Shown here in pieces: positions 54,213 to 63,882 of a DNA stretch of 64,000 nt. Position 1 is the stretch's first letter. Every line of letters starts with the position of its first letter. The stretch lies in the NCBI GenBank assembly GCA_007095845.1, contig SFBI01000102.1, positions 20,374-84,373 on the forward strand, read 5' to 3'. Below the pieces are notes generated by a model that saw only the letters and a program-made list of their open reading frames with translations, was not told where the DNA came from and did not search any database. The translations under genes and the position numbers were made by a program. This DNA is from Microcystis aeruginosa Ma_MB_S_20031200_S102. Its GTDB lineage: Bacteria > Cyanobacteriota > Cyanobacteriia > Cyanobacteriales > Microcystaceae.

Positions 54213-54481
54213 TCAGTCCTCTCCTCACGCCAACTTAGGTAACTACGAGTTAAACCAATCAGATAGATCGGTTTAGGTGATCCCGATGTTCCTAAGACCA
54301 AGTTGCTGTCCATTGTAGTATGATTATTCAAAATTTCCCGATTATTCTCGAAAAAATCAACCTTTAGGGTCTTCTTGAGAATTTTTTGTTCTGGGATAGC
54401 TGAGGAACAATCACGGCAATTTTTCGAGATTACAAGCTTAAAAAGCGTTTTTTGCCCGTTTTTCAACAGTATTTTGCGTCT

Positions 54482-54706
54482 TCATGGCAGAGATTGAAAG
54501 GAGATCACTTGTAAAATTGGCCCGATCATGGCCAGAGTCATCACATCCGAGCGAATTTGACCTATAACTGTTACTTTTGCTTTTTTTTGAATTAATTCGG
54601 CGGGAGGTTCCATTAATTCGTAGGTTTGACCGTTATCGGCAATTAATGCCCAAGTTCCCGTACCTATTTCGATTCTTTTCACCTGACCGGTTACACTAAT
54701 ACTCAT
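54482..54706 (-). CDS. Small conserved beta-barrel (OB-like) hypothetical protein
   Basis: 74 residues. Five strands are suggested (SVTGQVKRIEI, GTWALIADNGQTYELM, AKVTVIGQIRS, LAMIGPILQVISF), typical of a small OB-fold. I cannot name it; short OB-like proteins are common in cyanobacteria. AGGA precedes the ATG. It is 270 bp upstream of the synthase gene and on the same strand, though not clearly coupled. Confidence 0.65.
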   Translation of the reverse strand: MSISVTGQVKRIEIGTGTWALIADNGQTYELMEPPAELIQKKAKVTVIGQIRSDVMTLAMIGPILQVISFQSLP

Positions 54707-55192
54707 GCTTTAATTTCCTTGATCGAGGCGATCGCAGTTGCTGCCCCTGTCACAAGCATTCTATCGATATCTTTCCTCGGCATTGATTGTCAATTTTGGC
54801 AGAATTTAACCCCATAAATCAGTTTTTTTTATCTAAAAAGCGATTGACAGTTCCGCTACCACCGCTAAGAGGGAGGCCACAGCCGCTAAAATTATTATTT
54901 CTCGATCGGATTGTCTCATGGCTATCTGAGTATAAATTACTAATCCTAGTTTATAGCACAGCTAACCTAGAGTTAAATTGATATAAGCTATTTTATCCAT
55001 AGATAAAAAGCTATAAAAGTGATCATTGCCCGGCAAAAAAGGCGAAATCTTTGTCCGGATTGCCCTGTATTATTTATTCAGCAAACCCTAATTATAGCAA
55101 TTTCCCTAGTTGTGAGGTACAAAGTCTTAGGTTTTGAGGAGTCAGGAGTTAAGATTTGGGTGTACCTCATGAGATTGGAAAACGCTATAAGT
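54707..55192. other. Intergenic between hmpF and the OB-like gene
   Basis: No gene. The 99-bp MITE (55092-55190) takes up the end next to hmpF; the rest is AT-rich. Confidence 0.5.
55092..55190. mobile_element. 99-bp MITE next to hmpF
   Basis: Terminal inverted repeats TTATAGCAATTTCC / GGAAAACGCTATAA (12 of 14 match), with a second nested pair GAGGTACA / TGTACCTC. It ends 2 bp before the hmpF stop codon. TIR ends match the 96-bp MITEs at 20840 and 22568. Confidence 0.85.
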
Positions 55193-56833
55193 CTAACTGT
55201 TAATAGCGTAATGATAGGCGCTACCATTAGATTCCATCGGTGTCAACCATTGGGAGATAGTTTCTAGTTGTTGACGGATTTGATCGAGATGATCCTGCAC
55301 GGGTTGCAGGAAAGTTTCGTACTGTTGTACCTGGGTTTTTAAACGTACTAATGCCAGATTAGCATCGTGCCATTGTCGCTCCTGTTCTTCAAATTCACGA
55401 GTTTTTTGCTCTAAATCCGACCATTGAGCATCAATACTATCACTGTCTTTTTGTAAATCCTCTTGTAGTTGCTTGATTTCTGCTGCTAAAAGTTGACTTT
55501 CTTGGAGATTATTTTGATAATTATCGGCCAAGAGTATTAACAATGGTTCAAAGCCAGATTTTTGAGGATCTTCCGGGGATAAAATCCCCTGTCTTCGTTG
55601 CAGAATTTTCCGATGTTGAGAGCTAATAGCTTGTCTTTCCTGGAGATTCCGTCTTTGTCCGAACAAAGTTTCTGCCAGCATTCCTTTTTTTTCCTGTTCC
55701 TCGGTTAACTCCGCTTCTAAATTAGCTCGCTCAGATTGATCTATTGTGGCTATTCTTGCTTCTAATTCTGCCACGGTTTGAGATTGGAGGGTTAATTCTT
55801 CTTCTTGATCGTTGACAAAAATTTCCCAGCGATCGAGGTCTGTTTGTAAGTTGTTAACTAAACTCTCCAATTCTTCTAAAGGCATTTGTTCAAGAGATTC
55901 TAGGTCGATTTTACCATCAAAATCTAGTTCTTCCCCTCCGAGGAGACGAAGGAGCATTTGTCGAGTAGAATCAGTGGTTTGTAGGGTGAGATTCAGGCGC
56001 TCGAATAATTGCTGTTTTTGACTCAGAACAGTCTCTTGTATTTGTAGTTGTATTTTAGCTCCTTGCAAAGTACTGCGAATTGTCTGTAATTCCCTAGCTC
56101 TTTGTTCGAGATGATCGAGCATTTCATTGTTGGCAACTTGAAGATTTTCTACAGACTTTTTCTGCTCGTCTAAACTCTGCCAACAACTATTTAAAATAGT
56201 CTGTTGTCCCTGTACAGATTCAAGAGTGAAATGGAGAATGTTTGAGGGGGAATTGCCCCGATCATGATTATTAGCTAAACGCTCCATTAGAGAGCGAATA
56301 AATTGTTGTTGTTCTGGGGAAAGATTGGGGTAGGAGTTGTAATTTATTTGTCCTTCTTCCAGTTGTCGCTGTTGCTCGTTTAACTGTTGTTTTAGGGTTT
56401 TCAGTTCTTGTCTTTTCCGCTCTAAATAATCGAATTCTGCCTCTATTTGTTCCACTTGCTCGATTCTTGCCTCCATTTCCATTTTCTGGCGATTGAGAAT
56501 CTCGCTTTGATAGGTGAGAGATTGTTTCCACTGCTCGATTTTCTCTTGATCTTTCTTGCTGCGCTCCATCAAACGGGAAATCTTTTGCAGTTGTCGCACC
56601 ATCTCCAGTCCTGCTAATTCCGGGTTTCCTTGCAGTTGACGATTATTGCTCAAATTCACCAAGAGAAGCGCACCTTCACCCAGGGAGTTAGTTTCGTCAT
56701 AGGTGAAGATATCTTCCCCCGCTATGGCGCTCCACGTCTGATCTTTATGCTGACAGGCCAATAGTTTCAATTCGGTTTTGTAACCGCCGATAAAACCTCT
56801 AGTCTGTTTTTTTACTTCTGCAAGGTATAGCAC
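55193..56833 (-). CDS. hmpF: Pilus motility taxis protein HmpF
   Basis: 546 residues. N-terminal 80 residues (LYLAEVKKQTRGFIGGYKTE, AIAGEDIFTYDE) form a small globular head typical of HmpF, then an almost continuous coiled coil to about 540 (Gln/Glu/Leu heptads such as QEKIEQWKQSLTYQ and IEQVEQIEAEFDYLERKR). HmpF regulates type IV pilus extension at the leading pole in filamentous cyanobacteria and is needed for phototaxis in unicellular ones. Start is GTG at 56833, supported by GAGGA 8 nt upstream. It is divergent from pilH-pilI-pilJ. Its 3' end abuts a MITE. Confidence 0.9.
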   Translation of the reverse strand: MLYLAEVKKQTRGFIGGYKTELKLLACQHKDQTWSAIAGEDIFTYDETNSLGEGALLLVNLSNNRQLQGNPELAGLEMVRQLQKISRLMERSKKDQEKIEQWKQSLTYQSEILNRQKMEMEARIEQVEQIEAEFDYLERKRQELKTLKQQLNEQQRQLEEGQINYNSYPNLSPEQQQFIRSLMERLANNHDRGNSPSNILHFTLESVQGQQTILNSCWQSLDEQKKSVENLQVANNEMLDHLEQRARELQTIRSTLQGAKIQLQIQETVLSQKQQLFERLNLTLQTTDSTRQMLLRLLGGEELDFDGKIDLESLEQMPLEELESLVNNLQTDLDRWEIFVNDQEEELTLQSQTVAELEARIATIDQSERANLEAELTEEQEKKGMLAETLFGQRRNLQERQAISSQHRKILQRRQGILSPEDPQKSGFEPLLILLADNYQNNLQESQLLAAEIKQLQEDLQKDSDSIDAQWSDLEQKTREFEEQERQWHDANLALVRLKTQVQQYETFLQPVQDHLDQIRQQLETISQWLTPMESNGSAYHYAINS

Positions 56834-57643
56834 GAGAGTCGTCCTCTATAATAAAAGTTTTTGTCATCGGTTTTAGAGAGAGTTGGCGATCAAGGCTAGG
56901 AGCAGCCTGTCTATGGTTTGGTGTGTAACCATCCGATCCCAAAAATTTTTTAATTTCTATCATTCGAGTTTTTCTTTTTTGTCTATACATCTGTTCTCAA
57001 TTTTTCCCCTTACCCACTAGAAAATTTGATGATTTTTGGTGCAAACGTACTGTTTTAACCTCCAAATGATCGGTTAAGACGGCATGGGAGCGACAAGCTA
57101 AGACAGGAAGCTAGACTTTTTGTACTAAAAATCTCCAAGACTAATTTCAATGCAGTAAAGCTTACTGAAAAATATGTTACATAATTAGCTTATCAGATTT
57201 ATTATTAGTGACAAGAGGAGGGAAAAGCGCGTTTCTGATCGAGAGGGAGTGGGACGGGATTGGGCATCATCTCTAAATCACCAGTGATGGGTTGTTTCTC
57301 CGGCGCTCCGCGGTGGCGTTCCGCAGTACCTCCATACCTGATCACACAGGATTTAATAAAGTAGGGGGAATTTCCACTAAAACCCTAAAACCCAACACCC
57401 TAAAACCTGACAACCAACCTCTAAACCGGCAAAAAAATCCTTGGCCAGTGGTTTTAACGGTGCAATTGGGAACTATAGAGATGAAACCTGAAAGGGTGAA
57501 TCAAGTCCTTGTTTAGAGGGAAACTCCTGATAAATTTCAGATTGCATTGGGGGCAAAAATGGGAGCAATTTGGGAGCATCGGGGACTATTATCGGACATA
57601 TTTTTCTATTGTTGTTCTTGGCAGCCTAGCTAGGAAGGGAGTT
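56834..57643. other. Divergent intergenic region hmpF / pilH
   Basis: About 810 bp. A TCCGGCGCTCCGCGGTGGCG piece near 57299 is a GC-rich palindrome fragment. CACTAAAACCCTAAAACCC simple repeat at 57374. The upstream frame of PilH has an ORF from 57509, but nothing in that extension is conserved. Promoters for both operons must lie here. Confidence 0.5.
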
Positions 57644-58009
57644 ATGAGCGAAATATTGCTGGTAGAAGACAGCCAAACGCAACGGGAACTAATCTGTGAT
57701 CTACTCCGCAATAGCGGCATTAAGGTCACAAGCGCCAAGGATGGGGTAGAAGCTCTCGAACATATTCAGAGAGCCAATCCCGATCTCGTCGTCCTCGATA
57801 TTGTTATGCCCCGCATGAATGGTTATGAGGTGTGTCGTCGTCTTAAGTCGGATCCAAAAACCAAAAATCTACCGGTGGTTATCTGTTCCTCAAAAGGGGA
57901 AGTCTTTGATCGCTATTGGGCCATGAAAATTGGAGCCGATGCCTACATTGTCAAACCTTTTGAACCAATTGAGTTCATTTATACCATTAAACAACTGTTG
58001 CGCCAATAA
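57644..58009 (+). CDS. pilH: PilH-type CheY response regulator
   Basis: 121 residues, a single receiver domain. MSEILLVEDSQTQRELICDL starts it, Asp52 in LVVLDIVMPRMNGYE is the phosphoacceptor, with CSSKGE and VKPFEPIEF carrying the conserved Ser/Lys. The protein is a response regulator without an output domain, in the Pil-Chp type of system controlling type IV pili. The long frame to 57509 is unlikely: AGGAAGGGAG precedes the ATG at 57644 and the family begins here. pilI and pilJ follow. Confidence 0.93.
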   Translation: MSEILLVEDSQTQRELICDLLRNSGIKVTSAKDGVEALEHIQRANPDLVVLDIVMPRMNGYEVCRRLKSDPKTKNLPVVICSSKGEVFDRYWAMKIGADAYIVKPFEPIEFIYTIKQLLRQ

Positions 58010-58100
58010 AATTGTCCTCACCGGAGACAGTCTAGTTATGGTATTGGTGGAGACGGCTAAAAACACCGCCCGAATTATTAGTTGCAAGAGAACTAAACTC

Positions 58101-58631
58101 ATGCTTAACAGCGCTGATTTTTTTACTGGTAAGGCTCCAAATAGCGCCCCTGACAATCAGGAATTACAAACTCCCGTCGGTGAACTCTACTTGCGGTTTT
58201 ATCTACCCTCTGAGGACGAGTTTGCCCTTAGTGCCGTGGGCATTCGCGAGGTGATGCAGCAACCAATTGATCGCATTACTCCCATTCCCAATGCTTCACC
58301 CCTGCTCCTCGGCACAATCAATCTCCGGGGTCAAGTGATCTGGGTGGCGGATCTGGGGCAATTGTTGGGGGATAGCAGCCGATTAAACACTAATCGAGCC
58401 GAAATTCCCGTGATTGCGATCGAAGAACAGGAAACCATCCTCGGTTTAGCGGTGGAAAGTTTGGGAGATATGGAATGGCTCGACCCGGATAAACTGGGTA
58501 ATGCCGCCACTATTCCCGATCAGATCTCCCCATACGTGCAGGGAGAGTGGATTCTTGGCCAAGAATCAAAACAAACCTTAAGACTACTCGATCATCTGGC
58601 CATACTCCATTCTAGCCGTTGGGCGGCTTAA
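58101..58631 (+). CDS. pilI: PilI-type CheW coupling protein
   Basis: 176 residues of a CheW domain: TPVGELYLRFYLPSEDEFAL, GIREVMQQP, LLLGTINLRGQVIWVADLGQ, and EWILGQ near the end. CheW couples the MCP to the histidine kinase. An ORF opens at 57930 and a second ATG at 58038 is preceded by GGAG, so the start is ambiguous; MLNSADFFT at 58101 is the most family-like beginning. It follows pilH after 91 bp (to 58101) and precedes pilJ. Confidence 0.88.
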   Translation: MLNSADFFTGKAPNSAPDNQELQTPVGELYLRFYLPSEDEFALSAVGIREVMQQPIDRITPIPNASPLLLGTINLRGQVIWVADLGQLLGDSSRLNTNRAEIPVIAIEEQETILGLAVESLGDMEWLDPDKLGNAATIPDQISPYVQGEWILGQESKQTLRLLDHLAILHSSRWAA

Positions 58632-58724
58632 AACCTGAAAAAAATAGCAAAATAGGATTTATAGCAATTATTTCTTGAAACTACTAACTACTTCACCACT
58701 TCGTCTTTACTAAGGGAGGGGCAA

Positions 58725-61385
58725 ATGCCGTCAGGGACAGAATACGCAAAACTCTATGGAAAGGCTAACACTGCCTATTTCCAGGGCAACCTTGAGGATG
58801 CAGCCGTGATTGTCAAAGAGATGATCAGCAAGTATCCCGAGGATGCCAATGTCATGCTGTTACAGGGTCATATTTATCTAGGACTACAACAATACAGATT
58901 GGCCGAGGAAAATTACGAAAAAGTGCTACAATTGGCTAAAAATTCTCCCAATCACTCCGAGCTAGTCGATTATGCCCAACGAGGTCTTGATCAGATTCGG
59001 CAATTGTGTTTTGAAACCGAGGAGGCAGATTTTACGATCGCTGCTACGGAAAGCATTGCCTACAGCGAGGCAGCTTTCGATACAGGTCGAGGTTTGAGCA
59101 AGTCTCGGTCTAGGAATTCCCAAGGGACTGAACCTGATGAGCAAAATAAAGGCATGGATTGGAATAGTAGTCTTTTCAATGAGGAGGATGCCGGAGAGCT
59201 GACGTTAACTAAAGTCCATTCCCAGGAAGATGATTTTGAGGAATCGGAGGAAACTGGCTTTAGTCCCGTTACCCTGCCAAGTCCTGGCTATCACGGTTCC
59301 CAGTGGTCTGGCGATTCGGAGGAGGGGGAAACCCCTTTCCCCTTTGTAGAAGCATCGGAAATTGACTCGCTGCAGGAAGAATGGGGCGGTGGGTTAGGGT
59401 CAACGGGAGAAGCCACTTTTATGGTTTCCTCTGACTCTAGGGAAAATCACCTCACCGGTGGAGATGAGGAGTTATCCTATAGCGATTCTCTAGAAGAAAG
59501 CACTTTTGCTATTGACCCGGAATCGACCCACCCACAAGGGGCAAAAATTGGCCTTAATCAGGGTGAAGTCACTGAAGACAAGGACGAGGACGAAGACACT
59601 GGGGATTTTAGAAAACCAGAACTCAATGATGAGGATTTGGAGGGTTTTTCCCGACTGGCTCTGACGGATACGGTTCAAGGACTGGGGTACTCAGAGCTAT
59701 TTACTCGTTCGGAGGGGGAAGCTTTAGGTGGTGGTTTTCTCCCCGGGCCGGGTGCGCGCCTTAATGCCAGTTCTGGTGCGGGAGAACCTAGTTTTCATAC
59801 TTCTCGTCTAAACATCGCCAATGACAAAATAGATAGTCATCTTGCCCATGTTCCGGAGAGCTTACTCAAGCCAGTGGTGGAAGTCAATCCGGGCAAATTA
59901 GCCTTTTTTGTCAATGCTTCTTTAGGCAAAAAACAACTAATCTTAGCGACTTTAGCGGGTATTACTCCGGTGGTGTTAATTTTTGCTGTTAGTACCGCCT
60001 CTTGGCTATTTTCTCTATCGGCTGCCAAACCGGGCCCGAATAGCAAGGAAAAAACCGAAAAGGTTGCCCCGAAACCAGCCTCCGCTAGTCTTTCTCCTTT
60101 CAGTCAACCGGCACTAACTATGATGTTATTAAGCGGGGTGGGAACCCTTGCCCTGACTTGGCTAGGTTTACAGTTGCTCATTAGTGAGATTAAGCGCAGT
60201 CTCAAGGATCTGCACAACCAATTCGAGCATCTCTCGGAAGGTGATTTTAACGCTCAAGCAACGATCTACTCGGAAGATGAATTCGGTCAACTGGCCAATC
60301 ATTTCAATCAGATGGCCCGGGTGGTGTTAACTACCACCACGGAAGCCCAACGCCACGCCGCCGAAACGGAACGGGAACGGCAAAACCTACAACGGCAAGT
60401 GATTCGACTTCTCGATGATGTGGAAGGAGTGGCTCGGGGGGATCTCACTGTGGAAGCGGAGGTAAGTGCCGATGTTTTAGGGGCGGTGGCCGATGCTTTT
60501 AATTTGACGATCCAAAACCTGCGGGAAATTGTCCGACAGGTGAAAAAAGCGGCAAAACAGGTGAATCAGGGCAGTACCAATAGTGAATCGTTTGCCCGCA
60601 ATCAGTCTAGCGATGCCCTGCGGATGGCCGAGGAATTGGCCGTCACCCTTAATTCGGTACAGATGATGACCGACTCAATTCAACGGGTGGCAGAAAACGC
60701 CAGAGAAGCCGAAGAAGTCGCCCGCACTTCCTCGATTACTGCCCTGAAGGGGGGAGATTCCGTGGAAAGAACCGTGGCGGGAATTCTACAAATCCGGGAC
60801 GCAGTATCAGAAACGGCGCGAAAAGTCAAGCGTTTGGCGGAAGCTTCCCAAGAAATCTCGAAAATTGTCGCGGTGGTCTCTCAGATTGCCTCGCGGACTA
60901 ATTTATTGGCTCTTAATGCCTCGATTCAAGCGGCGCGAGCAGGAGAGGCGGGCCGCGGTTTTGCGGTGGTGGCCGATGAGGTGCGTCAGTTGGCCGATAG
61001 GGCTGCTAAATCTCTTAAGGAAATTGAACAGATCGTTTTACAGATTCAATCAGAAACGAATTCGGTAATGACAGCGATGGAGGAGGGGATTCAACAGGTT
61101 ATCGATGTCACCGAGCGCTCGGAACAGGCGAAGAAGTCCCTAGAAGATATTATCCAAGTTTCTAACCGCATTGATACGCTGGTGCGATCGATTACCGCCG
61201 ATACGGTCAAACAAAGGGAAAATTCTCTCAATGTCGCCCAGGTTATGCAGTCGGTGGAGTTAACCGCGCAGGAAACTTCCCAAGAATCTCAACGGGTGGC
61301 CGGTTCTTTGCAAAAATTAGTGAGTATCTCTCGGGAGCTGCTTTCTTCGGTAGAAAGGTTTAAGATAGATTCGGAAGATAATTAA
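58725..61385 (+). CDS. pilJ: PilJ-type methyl-accepting chemotaxis protein with N-terminal TPR region
   Basis: 886 residues. Residues 1-100 are TPR-like helices ([40 protein letters not shown]). A long acidic low-complexity linker runs to about 370. Two membrane helices are at about 405-430 and 463-487 with only some 35 residues between them, so no periplasmic sensor domain exists. HAMP at 488-540, then the cytoplasmic signalling domain with [20 protein letters not shown] (about 722-745). It forms the receptor of the pilus taxis system with PilI and PilH. AAGGGAGGGG precedes ATG 58725. No CheA-like pilL gene is in the window. Confidence 0.93.
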   Translation: MPSGTEYAKLYGKANTAYFQGNLEDAAVIVKEMISKYPEDANVMLLQGHIYLGLQQYRLAEENYEKVLQLAKNSPNHSELVDYAQRGLDQIRQLCFETEEADFTIAATESIAYSEAAFDTGRGLSKSRSRNSQGTEPDEQNKGMDWNSSLFNEEDAGELTLTKVHSQEDDFEESEETGFSPVTLPSPGYHGSQWSGDSEEGETPFPFVEASEIDSLQEEWGGGLGSTGEATFMVSSDSRENHLTGGDEELSYSDSLEESTFAIDPESTHPQGAKIGLNQGEVTEDKDEDEDTGDFRKPELNDEDLEGFSRLALTDTVQGLGYSELFTRSEGEALGGGFLPGPGARLNASSGAGEPSFHTSRLNIANDKIDSHLAHVPESLLKPVVEVNPGKLAFFVNASLGKKQLILATLAGITPVVLIFAVSTASWLFSLSAAKPGPNSKEKTEKVAPKPASASLSPFSQPALTMMLLSGVGTLALTWLGLQLLISEIKRSLKDLHNQFEHLSEGDFNAQATIYSEDEFGQLANHFNQMARVVLTTTTEAQRHAAETERERQNLQRQVIRLLDDVEGVARGDLTVEAEVSADVLGAVADAFNLTIQNLREIVRQVKKAAKQVNQGSTNSESFARNQSSDALRMAEELAVTLNSVQMMTDSIQRVAENAREAEEVARTSSITALKGGDSVERTVAGILQIRDAVSETARKVKRLAEASQEISKIVAVVSQIASRTNLLALNASIQAARAGEAGRGFAVVADEVRQLADRAAKSLKEIEQIVLQIQSETNSVMTAMEEGIQQVIDVTERSEQAKKSLEDIIQVSNRIDTLVRSITADTVKQRENSLNVAQVMQSVELTAQETSQESQRVAGSLQKLVSISRELLSSVERFKIDSEDN

Positions 61386-61472
61386 TAATCGATGACTGGT
61401 AATCAGTGGGTTATTGATTAGCTGCTATTGCTCAAGATTAACCGCTAAAGTTAGTAAATTTCTACTAAGTGT

Positions 61473-61555
61473 GGTTATTAAAAACTGATTATTTATTCTT
61501 CCCTTTGCCTTTTGTCTGTTTTGATATGTAGCCTATACTCAACGGATTTAGTATT
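61473..61555 (+). repeat. Dispersed repeat GGTTATTAAAAACTGATTAT at the GT2 gene start
   Basis: Matches 34503-34612 without the hairpin and ends exactly at the ATG of the glycosyltransferase (ACTCAACGGATTTAGTATT then ATG). Leaves no obvious ribosome-binding site for the gene. Confidence 0.85.
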
Positions 61556-62767
61556 ATGCCTAAACTTAGTCTCTGCATGATTGTCAAAAATGAAGCTGAA
61601 AATCTCCGGCGCTGTTTAGATAGCGTTAAAGAGGTGGTGGATGAGATGATCGTTATGGATACGGGTTCGACCGATGATACGATTGCTATTGCTCAAAGCT
61701 ACGGTGCTATAGTTCCTAGTTACGATTGGCAGGGTAATTTTTCTGATGCCAGAAATGAGGCTTTAAAATATGTTACTGGCGATTGGGTTTTAGTCCTTGA
61801 TGCTGATGAGGAATTAAATCTGTCCATCGTACCAAAAATGCGTCGAGCAATGGAAAAAGAGGAAAATTTGGTTATTAATTTAATTCGCCATGAAATCGGA
61901 GCCGTACAATCACCTTATTCTCTAATTTCGCGGCTATTTCGCCGACATCCTCAAGTCACTTTTACCCGTCCCTATCACTCAATTATTGATGATAATGTGG
62001 CTATTTTATTAAAAAAAGAGCCTAATTGGAAAATAGTTGAACTGCCAGAAATCGCTATCTTTCACTACGGTTACACCGTGGATAAAATAGCCAGCTTAGA
62101 TAAGTTTGAACGGGCAAGAAAAGCGATGGAGGGTTTTTATCAGCAACATCCCCACGATCCCTATGTGTGTAGTAAATTGGGGGGATTATATCTCAATATT
62201 GGCAGGGATAAAGAGGGTTTTAAGCTGCTCAAACATGGTTTAAAATGCCATGGCTCTAATCCACATATTTTATACGAGTTATATTATCATCTCGCTAATT
62301 ATTATTATTCAGTGGAGGAATTTAAGCAATCAGCCGATAATTTTATTAAAGCGATTAAGCAGCCAATTTTAGATAAATTAAAACTTGGTGCTTATAATAA
62401 TTTAGGTGGGTTACTATACGAAGCAGAAAAATACGAAACTGCCTTATCTATCTTTGAGAAAACCATAGAAATTGATCCTAGCTATGCCGATGGTTACTAT
62501 AATTTAGGACTGGTTCTCAAACAACTGCACCGGCTACCAGAATCGATTAAAGCTTATAAAAAAGCTCTCAAGTTAAACCCCGATAATCCCACTATTTACC
62601 AAAATCTAGGAGTTGCTTATATAGTTTTCGGTAGTTATAATGAAGCGATCGAGATTTGGCAAAAAGGCCTACAATTATTGAAAGATCAGGGTAATTTCTC
62701 TCGTGCTGAAATGCTACAAGAAACCTTAAAAGCTTTGGGAGCAAGTGTATTGAAGGATGAACAGTAA
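61556..62767 (+). CDS. Glycosyltransferase family 2 with C-terminal TPR repeats
   Basis: 403 residues. GT2 core (SunS/Waa-like): LSLCMIVKNEAENLRRCLDS, MDTGSTDDTIAIAQSYGA with DTGSTDD, WQGNFSDARNEAL, and WVLVLDADEEL carrying the metal-binding DxD. From about residue 200 there are TPR units (KLGGLYLNIGRDKEGFKLLK, YNNLGGLLYEAEKYETALSI, YYNLGLVLKQLHRLPESIKA). It probably glycosylates a protein or makes a glycan; partners are unknown. A dispersed repeat directly abuts the start codon, so native upstream signals may be displaced. Confidence 0.9.
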   Translation: MPKLSLCMIVKNEAENLRRCLDSVKEVVDEMIVMDTGSTDDTIAIAQSYGAIVPSYDWQGNFSDARNEALKYVTGDWVLVLDADEELNLSIVPKMRRAMEKEENLVINLIRHEIGAVQSPYSLISRLFRRHPQVTFTRPYHSIIDDNVAILLKKEPNWKIVELPEIAIFHYGYTVDKIASLDKFERARKAMEGFYQQHPHDPYVCSKLGGLYLNIGRDKEGFKLLKHGLKCHGSNPHILYELYYHLANYYYSVEEFKQSADNFIKAIKQPILDKLKLGAYNNLGGLLYEAEKYETALSIFEKTIEIDPSYADGYYNLGLVLKQLHRLPESIKAYKKALKLNPDNPTIYQNLGVAYIVFGSYNEAIEIWQKGLQLLKDQGNFSRAEMLQETLKALGASVLKDEQ

Positions 62768-63213
62768 CTGTTCAGAGTTGTTGGCAAGATTGGGAGCAGC
62801 CACTGTACTAAAATTGCCAATAGGCAGTTTAAATGCAGTACATCTGATTACCAAAACCCAGTCTAGTCAACTCCTGTGAGGATTTTTCCGAATTAATTGT
62901 TAATAGGATTATCGAGGATTTAGACGCTGAAGACTCAGGGGTTTTGATAGAAATTATCAAGAGATAATTGCTGCCGTGTAATTGACCTTGACAAGAAATG
63001 CTATAATTTCCTAGCAAGGGGGGAAACTAATCCCTCTCGGTGTTGCCGTCGCACAATTTTGTCGGTTACTGGTTCTCGTTAGCTTGTCTGTCAAATATAC
63101 CAATTCTAGTTTGAATCGGTGCTGTTATTTCAAGATTCAATACTTCTGGCTGCAACAGAACTGGAAAATCAAATAATCTATTCCCTCAAATCTTCTTACC
63201 TTGGACAAAAATA
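62768..63213. other. Intergenic with extended -10 promoter
   Basis: No gene. TGCTATAAT at 62999-63007 is an extended -10, with TTGACC upstream at a short 14-nt spacing. It would leave a leader of about 200 nt before the vMAP gene. The rest shows nothing. Confidence 0.5.
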
Positions 63214-63882
63214 ATGAAATTCGAGGAAATCCAAGAGATTCTTAATCGGCAACTGCTCAAGCTTGAGAATCGCTGTCTCAATGACACAGAACAATTATTA
63301 TTGCGAGGACTTTGGCAGAAAAAGAGCTATCAAGAAATTGCCCAAGAAAACGGTTATAGTAGCAGCTACCTTGCCAATGTAGTTGCCCCAGAACTCTATC
63401 ATAGACTCTCACAACTGATCGGAGAACCGATCAATAAGAAAAATTTTTTACCTAGACTACAATCTCATTTTAGCACATCCACATCGCTTCAGTATTACGG
63501 TAATGAATATCCCCAGAATGAGCATCCAGAATACCCCGATGCTCCTGTTCCCTATAATTCTTATTATTATCTAAAACGAACAAAACTTGAAGCAAAAATT
63601 ATCGAAGAAATCGGACAATCTGGGGCTTTAGTTCGCATTAAAGCTCCCAAAAAATGGGGGAAAACATCTTTATTATTAACAATTTTAGAGGCTTGTCAAC
63701 AACGATTCGGTTATCAAATTGTTAGTTTAGATTTACAAAAAGCAGACCAAGACATTATAGCAAATTTTAACAAGTTCTTACGCTGGATTTGCCGTAATTG
63801 CGCTCGGCAGTTGAATTTAGAAGCCAAATTAGATGATTATTGGGATGAAGATATAGGAGTTAAAATGAGTTGGACAATTTAG
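63214..63882 (+). pseudogene. vMAP-type HTH-AAA ATPase, truncated
   Basis: 222 residues of a larger protein. N-terminal HTH (1-80: KLENRCLNDTEQLLLRGLWQ, KKSYQEIAQENGYSSSYLAN, LSQLIGEPINKKNF) is that of vWA-MoxR-associated proteins; then an AAA-like (AAA_35) ATPase with PYNSYYYLKR, Walker A APKKWGKTS (Lys150) and FLRWICRNCARQL. The frame ends at TAG 63880-63882 inside the ATPase, right where GGCTCTTCGGGAATTG begins. Walker B and the sensor motifs are missing. Such proteins act in NTP-driven conflict systems; this one is probably disrupted. Confidence 0.75.

Noticed and set aside
54209..54466. 85-residue ORF overlapping the squalene synthase start by 4 nt
   Set aside because: Coupling position is tempting but the residues are not family-like and no convincing ribosome-binding site precedes it; probably chance.
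57509..57643. N-terminal extension of PilH
   Set aside because: No conservation; the ribosome-binding site and family start both point to 57644.
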